Source: Trichobilharzia regenti | Taxonomy: Eukaryota > Platyhelminthes > Trematoda > Strigeidida > Schistosomatidae | Reading direction: 5' to 3' | Assembly (NCBI GenBank): GCA_944472135.2 | Contig: CALYDD020000413.1 | Span: 1 to 64,000, forward strand | DNA: 64,000 bases | In this document: piece by piece, positions 10,271-20,444 of the stretch | How positions within the stretch are numbered: the first letter of the stretch is position 1 | How the letters are laid out: each line of letters starts with the position of its first letter | The notes under the pieces: generated by a model | Database searches by the model: none | What the model saw: the letters and a program-made list of their open reading frames with translations, nothing else | Told to the model about the DNA's origin: nothing | Translations under genes and position numbers: made by a program

Positions 10271-10432
10271 AAAACGGTACAAGTTACGCGTGATCGCGAA
10301 CGTCTAATCCAGTTGACAAAAGGTTGGGAAATACGTTTATCCCAACCGAAAACAGAGACTGTCATTAATCAAGGCTTGAATTTAAGTTTACCATCGGGTA
10401 GAATGATACCGGAATGGAGAAGGAATATCTAA
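10271..10432 (+). CDS. Host gene, terminal exon
   Basis: The exon follows a strong acceptor (TTTTCCACTGTATTACAG) and encodes 53 residues before TAA at 10430-10432. It includes DRERLIQLTKGWEIRL near its start and ends GRMIPEWRRNI. The phase matches the exon at 8384-8479, so the two together give 85 C-terminal residues. The pattern 'RL..xTK.W..R' followed by a terminal 'IPxWR' resembles the end of some conserved coiled-coil proteins (CCDC112-like), but this is a weak recollection and not an assignment. No canonical AATAAA is visible just downstream; AATAATAAGAAAAATA lies near 10559-10574. Confidence 0.7.
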   Translation, partial: KTVQVTRDRERLIQLTKGWEIRLSQPKTETVINQGLNLSLPSGRMIPEWRRNI

Positions 10433-10745
10433 ACAATAATCACGTCATCCTTTTTAAGATGTCCACCGATTTAATTTGTAATATATTTTATATTTCTTGA
10501 ACAGCTTTAAAGACGATTTCCAGAAGATATCTCTAAAATCTACTTGTAAATTCTTCCAAATAATAAGAAAAATATGTAATTACTTAGAATGAATCAAAGC
10601 CTAACTATCAGCAAGCAGCATAAAGGACAAAAGTGATTACGCTGAGAAAATGGGAGGTATTTTGGATGACCGAACTTAATCCCAATCCCATGTTAATTCC
10701 AACTAAGTCAGTGTAGAAGGATAGAAACTAATGACAGATTCTCAC
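10433..10745 (+). other. Probable 3' UTR and flank
   Basis: AT-rich, with no coding frame. It contains the possible 3' end of the host gene. Confidence 0.4.
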
Positions 10746-10749
10746 AAGA

Positions 10750-12150
10750 AACTGAATCGAAAGGAGTACTATCATCGGCTATGTATGAGTCTATGAAACC
10801 AACGAGTACCAACACTCCACGTCTTTACCTTCTACCCAAAGTCTACAAACCCAGTTTTTCTCTTCGCTCAGTTTTAGATATGTATAACTCACCATTTCAA
10901 GGAACAGCAAAGTGGTTAGCTAAGGTTCTTGGACGTTTGCACAAGCAAAGTGGCGCGACATAGAAATATTGATTGCTTTGACTTCTAAAATATCCAAGAA
11001 TTGTATGAGGTATAAACTTATATTATCCATGGATATAACACAAATGTACCACTTATAGAAACGGCAGATTACATTTGTTAAGGAAATACCGAAAGGCAAC
11101 TGGACTTAGGAATCCCCTTATGTAGCCTCAAAGAACTACTCCCTAAATGTACAACCAATGTGCATTTTTTCTTCAATAATTCAAATTACCGACAAGTATA
11201 TGGAATAGCTACAGGTTAACCATTAGGTTGAATATTAGCTGACTTGTTCCTCACAAAACTTGAAAACGAGAGATTGAAAGACATCACCAAGGAGTTGGAT
11301 ATGTATTACCGTTATATCGATGATAGATTAATCTTAGTTGATGGGAATGCAAACATGGACGAATTGTCGATGTAATCCAATAATTTCCATCCTTCGATTA
11401 CTTTTACTTGTGAGGAGCAGTAGGATGATAAGCTACATTTTCCGAATGTCTTGTTAATTAGGCGATAAGATGGTTTACTTAGTAGGAGCGTGTATAGAAA
11501 AAGTACATTCATAGGGCAATACACACACTTCCTTAGTTACGTGTCCATTAAATATAAAAGAAATGTCGTTAAATGTCTTATTAATAGAACAAGAAAGATA
11601 TGTACGGATGACCACTTACAATAGGAATTTGAATAAATTCACGATTTCTTGACGGAGGAGGGCTATCCGAGTAGTTTCATAAAGAAACATATGAAAACAT
11701 GGATGGAAAACCTGAGACTATGACTGCATATATAATAACTTCTGTTTATTAAGTCACAATTTAATAGTGACTTGTCAAGCGAGATTTTATTCTAGAGACT
11801 TTCCAGCAGTATACCATCAACATTCTATTTTAGCCGACGAATGACTGGGATAAGCCAGGTAGTTTTGCCACATCTATGTGCATTTATCAATTCAAATGCA
11901 CCTGCGGTGACAGCTATGTTGGGTGTACTACTAGACAGCTTAGCCAATGTGTTAGTGAACACCTCCCATCTTGGTTTAACGAAGGACGGACAAAAACAAT
12001 TCGCAACTCAATTTTGTCACATTTAATTGATAATGGTCATGTAGTGGAGAAAACGAAAGCATTCAAGCTGATCATTTATCGAATCACACCGAATCTTTCC
12101 AATAGGCTTCGTATTCGTCTACTGCATAAAGACCTTAGGCGATAAGCATT
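10750..12150 (+). pseudogene. Decayed PLE: RT and GIY-YIG endonuclease
   Basis: In order: TPRLYLLPKVYKPSFSLRSV (about 10815-10872), the PLE equivalent of 'YGLPKIHKP..PLRPI'; LSMDITQMY (about 11023-11050, motif A); ATG-PLG (about 11208-11230, motif B with a stop inside); YYRYIDDRLILV (about 11305-11340, motif C with both Asp); QYTHFLSYVSIKYKRNVVK (about 11517-11575); YPSSFIKKHM; and the GIY-YIG part CIYQFKCTCGDSYVGCTTRQ (about 11880-11939) ending near 12144. Stops and frameshifts occur throughout. It belongs to the same lineage as the minus-strand fragment in the tandem units (which has QYTHFHSFVPIKYKRNLVK), not to the plus-strand PLE there. Confidence 0.8.
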
Positions 12151-12244
12151 CGAATAAATAATTTTGATGAATTATTTTCAGAAGTCATGCAACGCAAGCA
12201 ATCCCCTATACTTTGATTGGAAAGCAGGCAACGAATAACTAATG

Positions 12245-12500
12245 TATCATGCATCCAGCCAGTGTTCTTCATTTGGTGTAGACTGTGAATTGACTATCAC
12301 AGTTAAATTCCCAATATGGCCACCACTACCGAACTGGATTACTAGCCATCGCATCGCATTGCATTCTTAATTTCTGTTTTTGTTAAATGGTTGGAGACAG
12401 TGTGCAGGAATCCACCTTGATAACAATTTTCAATTTCTTGACATGAAGGATGAGACCTAGGTCGAACTCTTGCTGGCAATCCCCTCCAACCATATAACAT
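12245..12500 (+). repeat. Interspersed repeat shared with the tandem units
   Basis: Matches 23990-24230 loosely (TTTGGTGTAGACTGTGAATT / TTTGGTGCAGACTGAATTTT, then AATATGGCCACCACTACC / AATGTGGCCACCTATGCC). A decayed tRNA-like segment may be part of it. No coding. Confidence 0.5.
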
Positions 12501-12559
12501 TTAGTTTACTTATTCTCTCCCATCACGAACTCTTTGACAATGTCTGAACATTAACCTAA

Positions 12560-13470
12560 TGTTATTTTAGTGTAGGAGCTACTTACTGGAAAAGTATGAT
12601 GTGCCCAAGGTCTTTGTCAACCTTATTCAAAAGTTGGCTATATGAATAAGAAGGACAATAAAATGCCTATCATCACCCCTATGATATTCCTCACTGTGAG
12701 TAGCGAGAAGGCAGAAATACTTTGGACCAATTACAAAGACTCTAGGTTTTAAGAAGGACTAAAATGTCACATAAATTCGAAGGCGAAAACCCAACAAACT
12801 GAGAGAAAAAGGAAGACATCGAAGACAGGACTTCACAAGTGAAAAAAGAGAGGACGGAGAGGTGAAGACAACTAAACAATCAAAAACAACCACCAACATC
12901 AGTGTTATCATCAACTGGGTAAATTTGGAAGAGGTAACTTCCTTCACCTATCTATCTAGGAAGCGTCTTTTCAGCCACAGGTGGAATGGATGTGGATGCT
13001 CAAAACCGGAAGTGGAAAGGCAAGATGACACCTTCACCGCTGTGAAATCATCAGTCTGGAAATCTTCTGCACTCAGTCAACATAAACAACACAAATTTAC
13101 AGTCAGTTAGTTCTTCTGTGTGGGTAAGAAACTTTGCGTCGGTGTCATGAAAAGCACATTTCCAACAGGTTGTAGACTTTTATCAACATCTACCTTCGCC
13201 AGCTCCATACTGTAAAAATCAAATGGCCAGAAAGAATTGGAAGCAAGAAACTATTGGAACAGACAAACCAGTTGACCTATTACTCAACAAATATGTAGGC
13301 GAAAATGGAGATGCATAGGTCATCCGAGTGTGACATGGAGGATATAGTGAGAGGAGGAGATGAGAGACTATGATCAATCATGGGTCCATCTGAAAAGAAC
13401 AGCAGAAAAAAAAACAGAGATGTGTTGTCGAAGCCCTATGTTCCACTCGGAACACAAGAGAACGATATAA
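12560..13470 (+). pseudogene. SR2-type RTE relic
   Basis: Starts inside the RT with EKYDVPKVFVNLIQKLA (about 12590-12640), loses the catalytic core, and resumes with NLEEVTSFTYLS (about 12922-12957), DVDAQN-like and FTAVKSSVWKSSALSQ (about 13030-13080). It ends with the decayed C-terminal region near 13450. Frame changes and stops throughout. Confidence 0.65.
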
Positions 13471-14150
13471 TTATAATTTTAGTTGACGGCTGTGACATAA
13501 GCCCTGTGCCAGTTGGCGCACAATCGTTCGAGTTGGGTCTTAGGCATTTGATATTATGAATGTTTTGGTAGACTGGACAGGAATTAGACTATTTTATCTG
13601 TTGGTAATCTCAGAGGATATCATGGTGTCGACCTCATGACCTGTGTCTACCAGACAGTGGCATTATGGAAAGCGTTTATTCCTTTGAGGTATAAGCTTTT
13701 TGGTACATGTTAAGAAAATCGCAGGTGTACCCAGAAGGACTATGTTTCAATAAAAACAAACGCTTTCTATAATGCTGTTGGCGGAAGGTTAAACAAGATT
13801 GTCCAATCAAGTCATTTCATGATCCATATTCGAAGAATAAAATGTTGATTTGGTTTTCAGCCGCTTTCTATCGGTTTCCATCATGTCACAAGTGTACCTA
13901 TGCTGCTGCACTGAATATAGCTTTTACTGTTTTCTTCACAGGTGTTGCGTTACTACATTCCTCAATTCTATCACCAAAGAACTATGCATATGTACAAATA
14001 ACTGTAGAGCTGGATAAAAATGAAGTTACCAAAAACAATATTCTTTCCGCTTAATCCTTATCCATTTCCTTGCATTCATATTCAGTAGTGGAAAATTAAA
14101 CCTGTTGTACACAAAGCCATATCTGTGAACGTATTTCGGAACACTGTCTA
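13471..14150. other. No gene; short inverted repeat
   Basis: GGCATTATGGAAAGCGTTTA (about 13660-13679) is matched in inverse at about 13757-13780 (AAACGCTTTCTATAATGC). The 70-aa frame at 13842-14054 shows no motif. Confidence 0.4.
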
Positions 14151-14830
14151 GTTTGGTCACGCAGACGACATTATCTTGTCAACTTTGAACAATTGGCACC
14201 TGCATATGACTGCTTCACACATAACTCGAGTTACTGTGAAACTAAATAATATACGAAATGAAATCGCTTCACACAGTGGCCCATAGAGTTCGCCAATATC
14301 ACACATACACGACAGGACTTCACTACATCCACATTCAACCAAAAATTTGCTGATTTCATATTAGAACTAAATAGAGTCAATCCATGTGAAGTATGTGACA
14401 GTTGGACTGAACCAGACAGGTATAGATTGCCTGGCTGGAGTCTTAGAAAGCAATAGTTTCGAACTGTTGATAGTATATCAGCAGTTCTCCTTAAGCAAGA
14501 ATACACAACGGCATGAGACGCTAAGGATAACCTAGAGGTCACCAAACGGTGGTTCACGACCGCTCCTTATGATGTTGCAAGCAGCTTGCACTCATTCTCT
14601 CTGAGAATGTACAGGAAGTTTCAAGATCAGTGTTCAATAGTCTTACCAGAAGTCAAATCCGAAGTATAATTCATTCGCTGGAGCTTGTATACATCCATCT
14701 CACGAGACAGCTTTCTCAAAGAACTGCATCGTTACACCTAACACTTGGAAAATCAAAAACCTTGTCTATGAAGGGCGGGGCCACGACATGTTTTCGCCCA
14801 AATGCCTCCTCTAACAATAATAATAATTTG
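14151..14830 (+). pseudogene. Unidentified decayed reading frame
   Basis: One plus-strand frame gives long stretches of ordinary protein composition broken by about eight stops, for example NQKFADFILELNRVNPCEVC (about 14339-14398) and YRLPGWSL (about 14422-14445). It reads like a decayed coding sequence, possibly of a retroelement, but no family is recognised. Confidence 0.3.
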
Positions 14831-15800
14831 CTTTGTTCCCAAACAGTATTTGTGATACAGAATAGAATTCTCAGCATTTCACTACAGGATTGCATCCACT
14901 TAGTACATTAACAATAAATAAAACTCTACATAGATCATGGGTAGTCTCAGTTAATTTTGACAACATATTAGCATATCGATAGCAAAGCCAAAAGTGAACA
15001 GAATGTTTGAAGGTGTTAGAAAAGTATATGCTAGCATATTTACTGGCGTAAGCGGTAACAAAAAGTCGAGATATACAGAGTGTGAGAGAACGAAGAATGT
15101 TTTAACAGAGTTAGTAAGGAAGAAGAAACAAAGCACTAGTTTGTTTAGGTCAGATTTATGCCTAAAAGTGAAATTGACTGTTTGGCATATGGAGGGGTAA
15201 AGGTTTTGGAATAAAGTAAGATACATAGTCTAGGCATTACTATAGTTAAAACACATCTGATTGGTGTAAGTTTTATCCCTTTCTAAAAGATAGATGAAAT
15301 AATACGATTACACAGAGATAACAATACAAAACCAACTGTCCTTCAGGAAAGGTCAAAGACGTACCGAACACTACTGATGTGTGGAACAAAGTAGTTGCTG
15401 AATTACACTCACATTCGTATAAAAAGATAGAATACAACATTCATCCAGGGTCAGTGTCAAGTGGTGGGCATTTACAACACTAAGCTGACCAATAATCACA
15501 TGATTATCATTGATTGGTGGATTGTCATAAAATCTGTTTATCATGATAAACATAACAGTTCCAGGTTTGCCTATGATTAGGAAATAAACACAACTTCATT
15601 GAAAAACTTAAATAAAGCGCCCTGTAACCAAGTCATTCCTTTCTAATCTCCATATTTTAAAACTTTGTGCACACGATTAGATAAATAAGTAGTAAAGCAG
15701 CTTTTTCTGTGAATGTGAACCGTAGGTATTTCGTTTCGAATAGATATCATGCATCCAACCGTATAACCGCAGGAATATAGTTCTTTCCTCATGTTGCATT
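14831..15800. other. No gene seen
   Basis: AT-rich. Frames at 14994-15200 (+) and 14951-15226 (-) overlap on opposite strands and carry no motif. Confidence 0.4.
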
Positions 15801-15909
15801 ACCATATTTAGGTGCTACACGTGCTACACGGAATGTGGCGACTTGAACTTCCGCACATTTGTGCAAAGTTCTATGTCGAAAACAGACAGACAGACAGACC
15901 ATATTTAGG
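15801..15909 (+). mobile_element. 85-bp RTE 3' stub with 12-bp target duplication
   Basis: ACCATATTTAGG occurs at 15801-15812 and again at 15898-15909. Between them, 15813-15897 is nearly identical to the last part of the RTE at 5150-5232 (GGCGACTTGAACTTCCGCAC, then the GACA repeat). It is an extremely 5'-truncated insertion. The near identity shows that the family was active fairly recently. Confidence 0.9.
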
Positions 15910-16334
15910 AGACAGTCGACCAGCAGAAGCAGTCACTATAAGTGTGGTCTGTAGACCACAGCACATGTAAGCCGTTCCGGATACCTCAGTGTTCACTCAC
16001 GCATTTGAAAAGACATGCGTCGCAATAGTAAATTCATGGCGAGACCTAAAGGACTGAGTAGTTTTCAAGTCAGTAGAGAGGCTCGCAGTCGTGATGAAGG
16101 TTAGATAACTATTATCGGCGGCCTGTTCAAACCTTGAGCCACCAGAAACCTCCATCAATATATTGCAGATAATTTATCTTATCCAGTTGACCTCGATCTA
16201 GCAAAGTATGACCTTTAATAGTACTGTTTACTCTGGCGAGTATTTGAAACCATTACAACCTGTTGATTCGCAAGTTTCTACTAGATATGAGAAAAAGCAT
16301 TATCCTCGACGACTGCTTATCCCGATACATGGGA
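15910..16334. other. No gene seen
   Basis: Unassigned flank upstream of the RTE endonuclease half. No domain in any frame. Confidence 0.4.
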
Positions 16335-17504
16335 TGACTGTTCCTCAATGGTGTCCTTGGTTCACAAAATGTACTCCGGCCACAAGCAGTTGTCCCCTGG
16401 GCTCTGCGGTCACGCAACCAACTTCCACGGTGTGGGCAGCCGGGAAGTAACAATCGCCCTCACAATCCAAAACGCACACAAAACCTCTCTAATCCTCACT
16501 TATCTTTGTCTTCATCTTCATCTCTATTACCTTACCTTCCCCCCAGTGATGCAACTCCTCTACTTGATGGCTCCTCACTCCCTCTTCACTCTGTGTCCAC
16601 TAAAAACGACGAAAGCCAAAAAACCACCACGGATAGTCTCCTAAAGCCACGCCACCAATTTCATATAGGAGCATTTAATGTAAGGACACTTTGCCAAATA
16701 GGACAACAAGCATCACTAGCTAAGACCCTGGCATCTCGAGCCATTGATGTATGTTGTGTTTCAGAAACACGCATACAAGACCCAAGTGTGGTTATTCACC
16801 TAACCCCACCTGGCCAACAGGATGAATCTTCAAAATTCCCCTTGAGGGTGTCAGGAGATGCCACAGCTAGTTCACGGGGATTAGCTGGCGTAGGGATAGC
16901 TCTGAGTACTAGGGCAGAAAAGACATTGCTTGACTGGATCCCAGTAGATAGCCGAATGTGTGCTGTCCGTCTGAACGGATCAGTAAGAAGGAGAAAGGAC
17001 TGCACTACTCGCCGATGCCTTTTCGTAATCTCCGCCTACGCCCCCACTGACTGCAGTTCGGATGAAACGAAGGATGAGTTCTACCAAAAGCTGTCTAGTT
17101 TGGTGCGAAAGGCTAAACGCTCAGATATAGTCGTTCTAGGTGGTGACTTCAATGCTCAAGTAGGGAAATTGTGTCAATCTGAGAAGGATGTCGGTGGCAC
17201 CTTTGGAGTTCCGTACCAGCGAACCGACAACGGTGACCGTCTCCTACAGTTCTGTTCAGATAATCATTTGTTTCTTGTAAGCACTAACTTTAAACACAAG
17301 GAGAGACACTGTTTAACCTGGCGACCCCCATCATCAAACCAACGCTGGACACAAATAGACCACATAGCAATAAGCTATCGTTGGCGTGGGTCGGTAGGAG
17401 ATTGTCGCTCCTTCTGGAACACGTGTGTAGATACCGATCACGCACTGGTCCGCGCTCGTGTGTGCTTACGACTGAACGGACTAAATAGAAGAGGAAGGGG
17501 GTGA
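16335..17504 (+). pseudogene. RTE-clade retrotransposon, 5' half with AP endonuclease
   Basis: The open frame from about 16506 to 17504 (332 codons) carries a complete apurinic-like endonuclease that would nick target DNA for reverse transcription: NVRTL at residues 58-62, SETRI at 86-90 (catalytic Glu), SAYAPT at 176-181, GGDFNAQVG at 212-220 (Asp and Asn), TQIDHIAIS at 282-290, and DTDHALV at 309-315 (final Asp-His). All expected active-site residues are present and there is no internal stop. The true start is uncertain; the G/C-rich leader from about 16335 looks like the element's 5' UTR. The frame is lost at about 17480, exactly where tandem unit A begins, so the RT half is missing. It may have encoded an enzyme like the RT half at 3566-5063. 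Confidence 0.85.
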
Positions 17505-17621
17505 GTAGCTTAGCTGTACACTAGTTGACATCTATTGGTGAAGTAATGAAGACTAGACAATAATGAACAGTTGCATTGTGCTCTAGCTTTGACAGTCTTC
17601 AGCAGTACTCACTCATCATTC

Positions 17622-17690
17622 TTTCAAGGATAGAACCCAAGACATTCAGGTTACCAGGCAGGCAGGTTACCACTCAACCATTGGTTAGGG
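17622..17690 (-). repeat. tRNA-like segment in unit A
   Basis: On the minus strand it has an A-box-like TGGTTGAGTGGTAA and a B-box-like GGGTTCTATCC at roughly tRNA spacing. The cloverleaf is not complete, so it is a tRNA-derived repeat and not a tRNA gene. Also present in B and D. Confidence 0.35.
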
Positions 17691-17763
17691 AATTCTAATA
17701 GTCTTGGAATGACAGCCTGCTGTTTATGTAATGCATAGTGATTAAAAGTGTAACGTAAATCTA

Positions 17764-17832
17764 GGTATCGGTGAGACTAACCAGCGACCTCTGGTTTACT
17801 AGTCCAGCGCTTTACCACCTACACAACCTAAC
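17764..17832 (-). repeat. tRNA-Thr(AGT)-like pseudogene or SINE head
   Basis: The minus strand reads TAGGTGGTAAAGCGC (A box region), CTGGACTAGTAAACCAG (anticodon arm with AGT and one mismatch), then GGTTAGTCTCACC in place of the T arm. It resembles tRNA-Thr(AGT), but the T arm is degraded. Copies lie at about 28660-28728 and 56673-56741. Confidence 0.4.
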
Positions 17833-18079
17833 TATACAGCAGCTGATGACACTTCATACCTTCGCAAAAAATGTCCTTCAAAGTAAATTAGTAATTGACA
17901 AATAATGCTAATATATTTCTGATAAACTATGGCTAACACTGAAGCCCAAAATTTGTATTTCACCCTGCTTAGAACTCATCAACTGAATACATATATCTGT
18001 ATCATTTAATGAAATAATCAATTCAAATTGATTTTCTTAAAATGTTAAAATACAAATATGTTTATCTGTATAAATGAGT

Positions 18080-18151
18080 CATCTTTTGTAGTGCCATAAT
18101 AATAATAATAATAATAATAAAGACGAATGTAGATAACATTGAAGAAGTAAC

Positions 18152-18192
<41 letters not shown>
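18080..18192. repeat. (AAT)n and (AT)n microsatellites
   Basis: About 7 AAT repeats at 18098-18119 and about 18 AT repeats at 18155-18190. The same places in B (about 28994 and 29045) and D (about 57008 and 57058) are much shorter, so these tracts changed length after the duplication. Confidence 0.85.
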
Positions 18193-18435
18193 ACTGAATA
18201 AGACTAAAAATGTATCTAAACTTGATAATAGCTTAATATTCTAAAAAAAATAATAAAAACAAAAATAATTTAAAGAAATCTTCCTTTTCTCTTTCTCTGT
18301 CTTTCTGTCCACTAGGTTAAATTAGTGAATCTTTGTTTCCATAATATAAAAATAAATAAAACTTTAATTTGTTGAAAATTGTATGTTTTTTATTTACCCG
18401 CCTAAAAGAGTCATTGATTATGAAAAAGCGTCAAG

Positions 18436-18545
18436 GTAGGTAGATATCTCAGTGAAATATTGACTTAAACACTTTGCCTATAACTAGCAGACGGCTCAAG
18501 TTCGAGTCCCGCTCCACTTACATCAGCCTGGTCGACTGGACAATC
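18436..18545 (+). repeat. tRNA-derived repeat
   Basis: Contains a B-box-like AAGTTCGAGTCCCGCTCC with a loose A-box region upstream, followed by TGGTCGACTGGACAATCCCC. Copies in B (about 29295-29405) and D (about 57309-57420). Not a functional tRNA. Confidence 0.35.
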
Positions 18546-19194
18546 CCCTTCACAATATACGTATATGGTGTGGGAAATGAAAGGCCGATCGTAGATAACT
18601 GAATTCGAACAATATTTGACGTTTAAGCCACAAAATGACTTAAGTTAAAGAACCATTTAGAATCAAGAAGTACTGGTCAGTTGCTGCGTTCTAGTTTGGG
18701 GATCTTCAGAAACGTTCACGTATCCCTGTCTGAGGACCTCCATGTTACAAAGCAAGCTTATTGGGTGTCAGAATCCAAAGACACTTCAGTCAATTCGCGA
18801 TACATATAACTCAACCACCGACAAATGTCATTGGTGGGTGTCTATGGTCACACCTCTCTGGTTAAGACTTTCCACTAGAACTCCAGGCAAATTCATCCTG
18901 TATACTTTCAACTGCTGATTCAAATCCCTGTAAATTATAAATCTGAAAGTATTTTATATATTTTTCAAAAGAATGGATATTGGCACTGAGTACTCTTTTT
19001 GATAACTTCATCATCGGGTTCTACAGTTATATATACATTATAGTGAATGAATGAATTAGTGCTATGAACAACATTAATGTTGTTTGAATAACATCGAATC
19101 AATAATATTGATAGATTACAGCTCAATAGCATCAACATAAAATAACTGAATGTCAGAAGAATTAGAAAAGGTAATATTACAAATTCATAAATTC

Positions 19195-20075
19195 ATAGTC
19201 TCTAATGAAGGCCAGCGAGGGCAGTAGTAGTGCCTGGCTGGACTTGCTTCTTTTGAACACAGAGAACTGGTTGTTTGAGGCGAATTGCAATAACCTCTGC
19301 CTTTTTGGAGCATGCGGTGCTTCGGTGATTTTGGCAATTTATTAGACACCCAATAGATTATAGAGAAGGATTCTTCCACACTGCTGGCTTTGTGGCCGGC
19401 CGGTTTGCACCAGACGGTCCAATATTGAACTGTTAATGGTTTTTAACTACACCTTTACTTAGTCATGGGAGTGGGAGATGTTCTCGAGCACGAAAAATCA
19501 AGTTCCTAGAGCAACAGCGATATAGCTCACTCCACAAGCGCAGTTGAATTGGTAGATACAATTTGAAGTGGTTAACCTAGGTACTTCATCTTTCAGTCTA
19601 GGTAGCACTATCGGTCGTGTAGAGAATAATACGTGTAGTTTGCCAGCATTAAAAGTTCTTTGAACTAATTTTCTTAATTTCCTCGTAATTATCTCACTTG
19701 GTATATCGCCCCTGAATTGTAGTCGTATACAAAGTGGCTTCTTGTTTACAGATAGTGAGTAGTCCTTTTCCGCTTTCTTTGTCATGTGTTTCTTGATACA
19801 TTTTTCGGGATAGCTATTTTCGATCAAAGTATCATATACAGTGTTTAATTCATCTTCAATCACTTCTTCTGAGAATATAGCTATAACCCTGTGGCTGAGG
19901 ATCTTTACTAAATTTCTTTTGTACTTGATAGGAACGAAGCTGTGAAAATGTGTATATTGTCCTGTCCAAGTACTTTTTCTATGCAAATTTCTTTTTATGA
20001 TACCATCTGGTCTTCTTGTAAGTAGGACATCCGGGATGGCAGTTCTCTCTTGGGACTCCTCTTGGTGTGTGAATT
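19195..20075 (-). pseudogene. PLE fragment, antisense, unit A
   Basis: On the minus strand: IPDVLLTRRPDG (about 20005-20042), then the open frame 19986-19498 (162 codons) with HRKSTWTGQYTHF at its start, FVPIKYKRNLVKILSHR, ENSYPEKCIKKHM, and CIYQFNCACGVSYI, the start of a GIY-YIG endonuclease. Frames then shift and the end of the endonuclease can be traced to about 19200 (KKAEVIAIRLKQPVLCVQKK). It holds the end of RT, the linker and the nuclease, without the RT catalytic core. Same lineage as 10750-12150. The 64-aa frame at 19185-19379 is an out-of-frame reading of the same stretch. Confidence 0.8.
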
Positions 20076-20444
20076 ATATTATATTATTCTTATCTAAAAA
20101 TTTTCACTTAAATGAACATTTTAGTAGTGATTGCTGTAATATCATTAACTGATTAATGCATTGACACAATGTGTCAACGGGATTGACTCATCACAAGATT
20201 GTTAATGAAATTTTGTAGTTGAACTCTGATAAGTGTAGACATTCATTGGAACTTATATAATTGCCAATTTTTGTTTATACTATTGTCTAACATGAACAGT
20301 AATCATATTACTAATAAAATAGTATACTGATTAGTTACTGAAGACCAGCAATTTTTTATGTCGCTGAATGAATTCTATTATTTCACACAGCCGGTTCCCC
20401 TTATTAGTTTAAAATAGAGAAAGAAAGAACGAACGAATATATCA

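Noticed and set aside
13842..14054. 70-codon frame with a hydrophobic stretch as a small membrane protein
   Set aside because: There is no homologue I recognise, no splice or promoter signal, and it lies between transposon relics.
17764..17832. Functional tRNA-Thr gene
   Set aside because: The T-arm is degraded and the anticodon stem has a mismatch. It is more likely a tRNA-derived repeat. The other tRNA-like segments fail for similar reasons.
19185..19379. 64-codon minus-strand frame identical in A, B and D
   Set aside because: It overlaps the end of the PLE endonuclease in another frame. Identity simply reflects recent duplication.
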